Source of the DNA: Odiellus spinosus | Lineage: Eukaryota; Arthropoda; Arachnida; Opiliones; Phalangiidae | DNA: 64,000 nucleotides | Direction of reading: 5' to 3' | Assembly: GCA_963920705.1 (NCBI GenBank) | Contig: OY987226.1 | Span: forward strand, 6,636,501 to 6,700,500 | Shown here: positions 60,011 to 64,000 of the stretch, one piece after another | Position numbering within the stretch: the first letter of the stretch is position 1 | Layout: the number at the start of each line of letters is the position of its first letter | Position numbers and translations under genes: made by a program | Notes under the pieces: generated by a model | Told to the model about the DNA's origin: nothing | What the model saw: only the letters and a program-made list of their open reading frames with translations | Databases searched by the model: none

Positions 60011-61015
60011 CTCTGGATCCTCGTAGCGTATAACTAGAACTCATCTTCTTTAGCTTCTGCTTGGTTGTCGCTTACTTACTATAAGATCTTATATATAGTT
60101 TGAGAAGGCGTTAGGAAATTTTTCTTCCTTTCAAAAATGGAGCCATCACTCTTTCTCGGAGAGTGTCCGTGTCCCTCGCAGCTCTGTCCTGGCTAGCTCT
60201 GGCTATGAGATACTGCCAAGGGAAAGAAGGTGAAGGACTAGTACCCATTTCGCCGTCTGCGCTGGACTGTGTTCGCACTTAAGCCTATAGTTTTTGGAGA
60301 AAAAAGAAAGGGTGTGGGTTCGATGTCTGCGGGGACTGACTGGTTTGCGTTTGAACTTTTTTTCTTTTCGGGGACCACTATGCCTGTTGGTGACACCAGG
60401 ATAGTGCTTTGTCACGTATTTTTTGCTTTGGGGGTTAAAGTAAAAGTTTGACGTTAGATAGATATGTATTTATAGACCATCCGTTTCTGAGCCGAAGCAA
60501 TTTTTTTTAGGCTTCGGGGGGTTAGAATTATTAAAGAGAGAATGAAGTTCGTTAGTTATTTTATTGAATTCTTATCTTAAAATATAGTCTTAATTTCGCT
60601 TTCTTAAATTGGCGATTCTCAAAACCGAGGGGTCTGACACTCTTCAATTCGCTGTACACCTGAGTTCAGCTTTGACAGTGCATTAAGTTCGAACTCTTAT
60701 GAACTCTTATGAACTCCGAGTTCAGTTGTGATAGTGCAAAGAGTTCAAAGATTTTGTACACCTGAGTTCACAAGTGTCTGCCCCCCTCGCTCAAAACGGC
60801 GTTACTAAAAGAGCGTGATACAGCGCATTAAATTGAGGTCATTAGTAAAATAATCGGTCTATGTACTTTACATAACATTTATGGACAACTTTAAATCAGC
60901 AGGTATTAGGTTTTATTTTTCTGAGTTTTGTTAGGATCTTGTTTTCTTTAATTATATTATATTAAATTATATTATTACCGTCAAAAGTCCATAAAAGTAA
61001 ACAACGCCCCGGAGA
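60011..61015. other. GC-balanced stretch with short frames, no gene called
   Basis: 60120-60460 is less AT-rich and open on both strands for 60-70 codons. This pattern suggests composition rather than coding. It also includes the GAGTTCA repeats. Confidence 0.4.
60645..60775 (+). repeat. Local direct repeats around GAGTTCA
   Basis: GTACACCTGAGTTCA occurs at about 60652 and 60757. GAGTTCAG.T.TGA.AGTGCA occurs twice between, and TTATGAACTC is tandemly doubled. No gene context. Confidence 0.75.
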
Positions 61016-61021
61016 TTGATA

Positions 61022-61240
61022 CTATCAGCAAAGGGCCAGGTAAAGATACTAGCCCATCACTTAAAACAAAAACAAAAAAAAAAAAAAAGTCATCACCCCT
61101 GTCTGGATCGAGTGATTTGGACTCTTCCTCGATTTTATGATATTATGAGTAGGGATAGAGGGACGGAATTTTGGCGGTCCGCGCTTGGCTATATTGTCTT
61201 CCCTTTCAACTCCTATTTCTCCAAATTTATCCCATATTAT
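61022..61240 (-). mobile_element. Family A element, truncated
   Basis: Begins after TA with CTATCAGCAAAGGGCCAGG. It runs in the reverse sense of the 38776 copy through CATCACCCCTGTC, GATCGAGTGATTTGGA and CTCCTATTTCTCCAAAT. A poly-A tract interrupts it near 61074-61088. The far terminus is missing. Confidence 0.85.
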
Positions 61241-61504
61241 TTCCTTCTGACACTATCAAAAGATCGCTAGACTTGAACAAGACCTTCTCCAGACTCCATA
61301 TATAGTATTTGTGTATTCTAGACTCGTAAATTTCAAAGATGTAGCGAGGAGCAACCGTTATTTTTTTTGTCAACCCTAACGACTATATATGAAATATCCA
61401 TTTTTTTTTTTTTTTTCTCATCGAGTCGACAGGGACGCATGCTCTGAAAACGATTTTATACCCTTCGGGTTTTAACTGTAATTCTTTTCTTATATCATAT
61501 ACGT

Positions 61505-61605
61505 ATATTTCAAGATTAGTTTGCAAAATTAATGGAAACCTGGTGCGGATTAATACATAAAGTAAACCCTTTAGATATAAAAGTAGTTTGTCTAAACCGA
61601 GAATG
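61505..61605 (+). repeat. GGCGG bipartite dispersed repeat
   Basis: TGCGGATTAATACATAAAG at 61544, ATAAAAGTAGTTTGTC 38 nt on, preceded by TTCAAGATTAGTTTGCAAAA. The frame reads CGLIHKVNPLDIKVVCLN. Confidence 0.6.
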
Positions 61606-62347
61606 AATAGTAGAAATATATAGCGAAGAAACCTGTCCCCACCATATATCTTTTTTTTTCGAGCTGAATGTTAGGTTTGTATTTCGACGCTGTTCTATAC
61701 CAAGTTACAACCTTAGAATGCGTATAAATTCCCATAGAAAGTCGATGGTTTTCTATTGGATTTATATGTTTTTTCTAAGGTTTTAACTGCACGAGCGCGT
61801 AAGATATCGCAGAGACTCAAAAAGAAAATCTTATAGTCAGTATGTTACGATGTTAGAAAAGAGATATTTGACCAACAAAGTACACGTTTTCTGTGAAATT
61901 TTATACTCTTTCTTAGATTGAATTCGTGTATAGAGTATAGTTTCAAGAAAAAAAAGTTCGACTTCTTTATGGACAAGCAACGAAGAGCGGGCCAAAAGTT
62001 GGAAATTGTAAAATCAATATATTTTCTTAGTGGATACCGTATATGTTACAAGGTTTCCAGTTCGGTTAAAGCGTGTACCACGGTTGTAACCTATAGCGTT
62101 TGTATTTTAAACCATATCAAGAGTCATATATTCCTTGTCTTAATACTAGTAAAACCTTAATATGAAAAATACGGTTAGAAAAGGTGTATTCATTCGTGAG
62201 GTTAGGAATTGAGTAGAAGTTGAAAGATTTCGTTTTCTTAAAGTGAGGGTGTTACGAATATTTTATGAACTCCAAATGGAAATTGAGTAGGATTTTCGGA
62301 ATGATCGTTGAAAAACGATTCAAAATATATATCAAAGAAAAAAAATA
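61606..62347. other. Nothing firm
   Basis: An 80-codon frame at 61918 (ending VVTYSVCILNHIKSHIFLVL) has a hydrophobic tail but no start context or homologous copy. I leave it uncalled. Confidence 0.35.
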
Positions 62348-62523
62348 GAGGTCGGGGTTTGAACAAGATTATCCACAAATATTTGGTTAATCAGTTAATC
62401 ATAAAAAATAATCGGTTAATTATTCGCGATTACATTGCATTTATCATAGACTTCCCGTGGATAATTTCAAATTATGAATAAAGATAAAACAAACAGAAAT
62501 TATCTTATTCAAACCCCGACCTC
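62348..62523 (+). mobile_element. Family G TIR element, copy 2, TA-flanked
   Basis: 176 bp, near-identical to the copy at 19011, with a cleaner TIR (GAGGTCGGGGTTTGAACAAG / TTATTCAAACCCCGACCTC). It has about 20 extra bases (GTGGATAATTTCAAATTA) that the first copy lacks. TA on both sides. Confidence 0.87.
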
Positions 62524-62714
62524 TAAAAAACATTACCTCAACAGTAAAAATATATATTTTATAATCACCATTTTAGAAATTTTAAATTAAAAATTCCCTC
62601 AGTACTACGTCATAAATATAAGAATGACCTATATATTTTTGACATTTTCATTTTAAAGTTTATTAAGAAAGCGTCAACCCTTTTTTTTCCCATCCCCCAT
62701 TGCTACATAATTCA

Positions 62715-63250
62715 AAGTCTTGACACGAACAAACGGAACAAACTCTATATGAAGTTAAAAATACCAATATCTCTGTTCGTACGTTTCAAATTAATGTAGT
62801 TAAAGTCGAAGTTTCATCGCATGCATACGCAATTTACCCTTTATTTCTCCTCCCCAATTTGTACTTAATTCCAAAGCATTCCACGAACAAACTATAAGGT
62901 TCAAATACCGATACTTTCATCTTTGTTCATGAGATTCCGATTAATGTAGTTCAGGGTATAAGATTTATTGTATCCCTACAATATTTACCCTTTCCGTACA
63001 TCCACTTAGTTCAACAACATGCCACGAACAAACATTACGGTTAAAAATACCGATACTTTCACGTCTGTTCGTGATTTTCTAATTAATATGGTTAAAGTTC
63101 TAAGGTTTACTATATCCCTACACAATTTACCCAATTACTTCCCTTTCCCTACATCCACTTAATTCAAGAACCTGCCACGAACAAACACTACGGTTAAAAA
63201 TGCCGATACTAGCTTTCATCCTCGTTCGTGAGTTTCCATTTAATGTATTG
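62715..63250 (+). repeat. Diverged ~150-bp tandem repeat, four copies, each with a dyad
   Basis: Copies start near 62723, 62881, 63021 and 63175. Each has CACGAACAAAC, then TACGGTTAAAAATACCGAT or a variant, then CTGTTCGTG. The outer inverted pair CACGAACA/TGTTCGTG and the inner CGGT/ACCG can pair. TTAATGTAGTT-like and CCCTACAATTTACCC-like linkers follow. Confidence 0.85.
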
Positions 63251-63409
63251 GAAAATTAAAGGAAGGCTGAAGGAAAAATCGAAAGACCTATTTTTTTGAT
63301 AAAACTAATATAGTAATAAAGTCCCTTCATCCAGTGAAATATTTTTTAATTCTCTTAATATTACTTCAAAATTAAGGTTTAATGCCAGCGTTTTACCCTT
63401 CGACTTATT

Positions 63410-63700
63410 TAAATCGTCCAACATATTGTTCCAGGTCAAAAATGGGATACCAGCCAATCAGATTTTTACTTTGGGAAAATCTTATTAAGATGGCGCCACA
63501 GTCTCCAACGGTATTCCGAAAAACATACTTTTGCTTGAATTGATATCGATTTTTATGGGAAATGTGGCGCCACCTTATGGGGACTTTCCTCTTGTATATG
63601 TAATATTGGAATAAAAAGAACAAATTTGATTGGCTTGTATCCCATTCTCTCCGAGCAGGATAAAAATGATGGTTGACCTGTAATTTAAATTGAACTATTT
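63410..63700. repeat. Family J inverted-arm repeat
   Basis: Right arm: ATGTGGCGCCACCTTATGG, TTTGATTGGCTTGTATCCCA, GGTTGACCTG. Left arm inverse: CTGTGGCGCCATCTTA, CTGATTGGCTGGTATCCCA, TTTGACCTGG. The centre is near 63530. One arm recurs at 50278-50410. It looks like an old TIR element. A 101-codon minus-strand frame across it has no recognisable domain. Confidence 0.65.
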
Positions 63701-64000
63701 TAGCTAACATTTTATGGTCTAATAAATCTAAAAATTAAGGTATTACACACGATTTCCTTCAGTCTACCTTTAAATTATAGTTTATATCCTACCGACTATT
63801 TCACGTTTCCCCCCTTTCACTTAATTCACGCATACACTCAGAATGAACTCCGTTTTCTATACTACAACTTATTCCTACGGGAGCTGGTGAGCTGTAGTGT
63901 GAAAACGTTATCCACCAACATACAGGAGAAATGCTTTAGATTTTTTGGTACGAAGCTCTTCAGTTAGATTTCAGCACGTACTAAGTTAATCTCCTGCCTT
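63701..64000. other. Nothing recognised to the window end
   Basis: AT-rich, with short runs of C near 63808. No repeat copy or coding signal seen. Confidence 0.5.

Noticed and set aside
60203..60451. Opposing 60-70-codon frames
   Set aside because: Composition-driven frames on both strands with no recognisable protein features.

Overview
The window is AT-rich animal nuclear DNA, dominated by non-coding repeats. The only gene I can identify is a Cys-loop receptor with short exons, consensus GT/AG introns and animal-type exon sizes. There are also at least a dozen families of short terminal-inverted-repeat (TIR) elements and many minisatellites. The host looks like an invertebrate metazoan. 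The sequence does not let me name a phylum. I saw no tRNA, rRNA, CRISPR array or bacterial-type operon.

The gene is a GABA-A/RDL-like chloride-channel subunit on the + strand. Two consecutive extracellular-domain exons are visible, at 37259-37326 (68 bp) and 39318-39544 (227 bp). They are separated by a 1,991-bp intron that carries two TIR elements. I could not find the next exon, which should encode the Cys-loop, in the remaining 24 kb. Most of 39545-64000 is therefore probably one large intron. Earlier exons were not recognised either.

The mobile layer has several groups. (1) Three families have CA...TG ends and 7-bp target-site duplications (TSDs): B (~337 bp, 11 copies), C (281 bp, 2 copies) and D (~415 bp, 2 copies plus a decayed end). 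(2) TTAA-flanked families are E, F and K. (3) TA-flanked families are A, G and a nested element at 25285. (4) A TTA-flanked element is nested at 25593. (5) hAT-like family I has CAGGG ends and 5-bp TSDs, with 3 copies, plus a derived end fused to a 23-bp minisatellite. All are too short to code for a transposase, so enzymes encoded elsewhere must have moved them.

The tandem layer contains large arrays at 13.54-14.16 kb (21 bp), 16.28-17.40 kb (23-26 bp), 35.14-35.45 kb (31 bp), 40.85-41.75 kb (22 bp), 44.96-46.96 kb (23 bp, about 86 copies, higher-order structure) and 54.65-55.15 kb (23 bp). There is also a ~150-bp dyad-bearing repeat at 62.7-63.25 kb. Long open frames inside these arrays are artefacts of period length.

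The least explained signals are two. One is a diverged bipartite dispersed motif, GGCGGATTAATAC followed about 38-41 nt later by AAGTAGT, present in at least 13 places on both strands. Its variation partly looks codon-like. The other is a frameshifted 122-codon open region on the minus strand at 14280-14650, which overlaps one copy of that motif.
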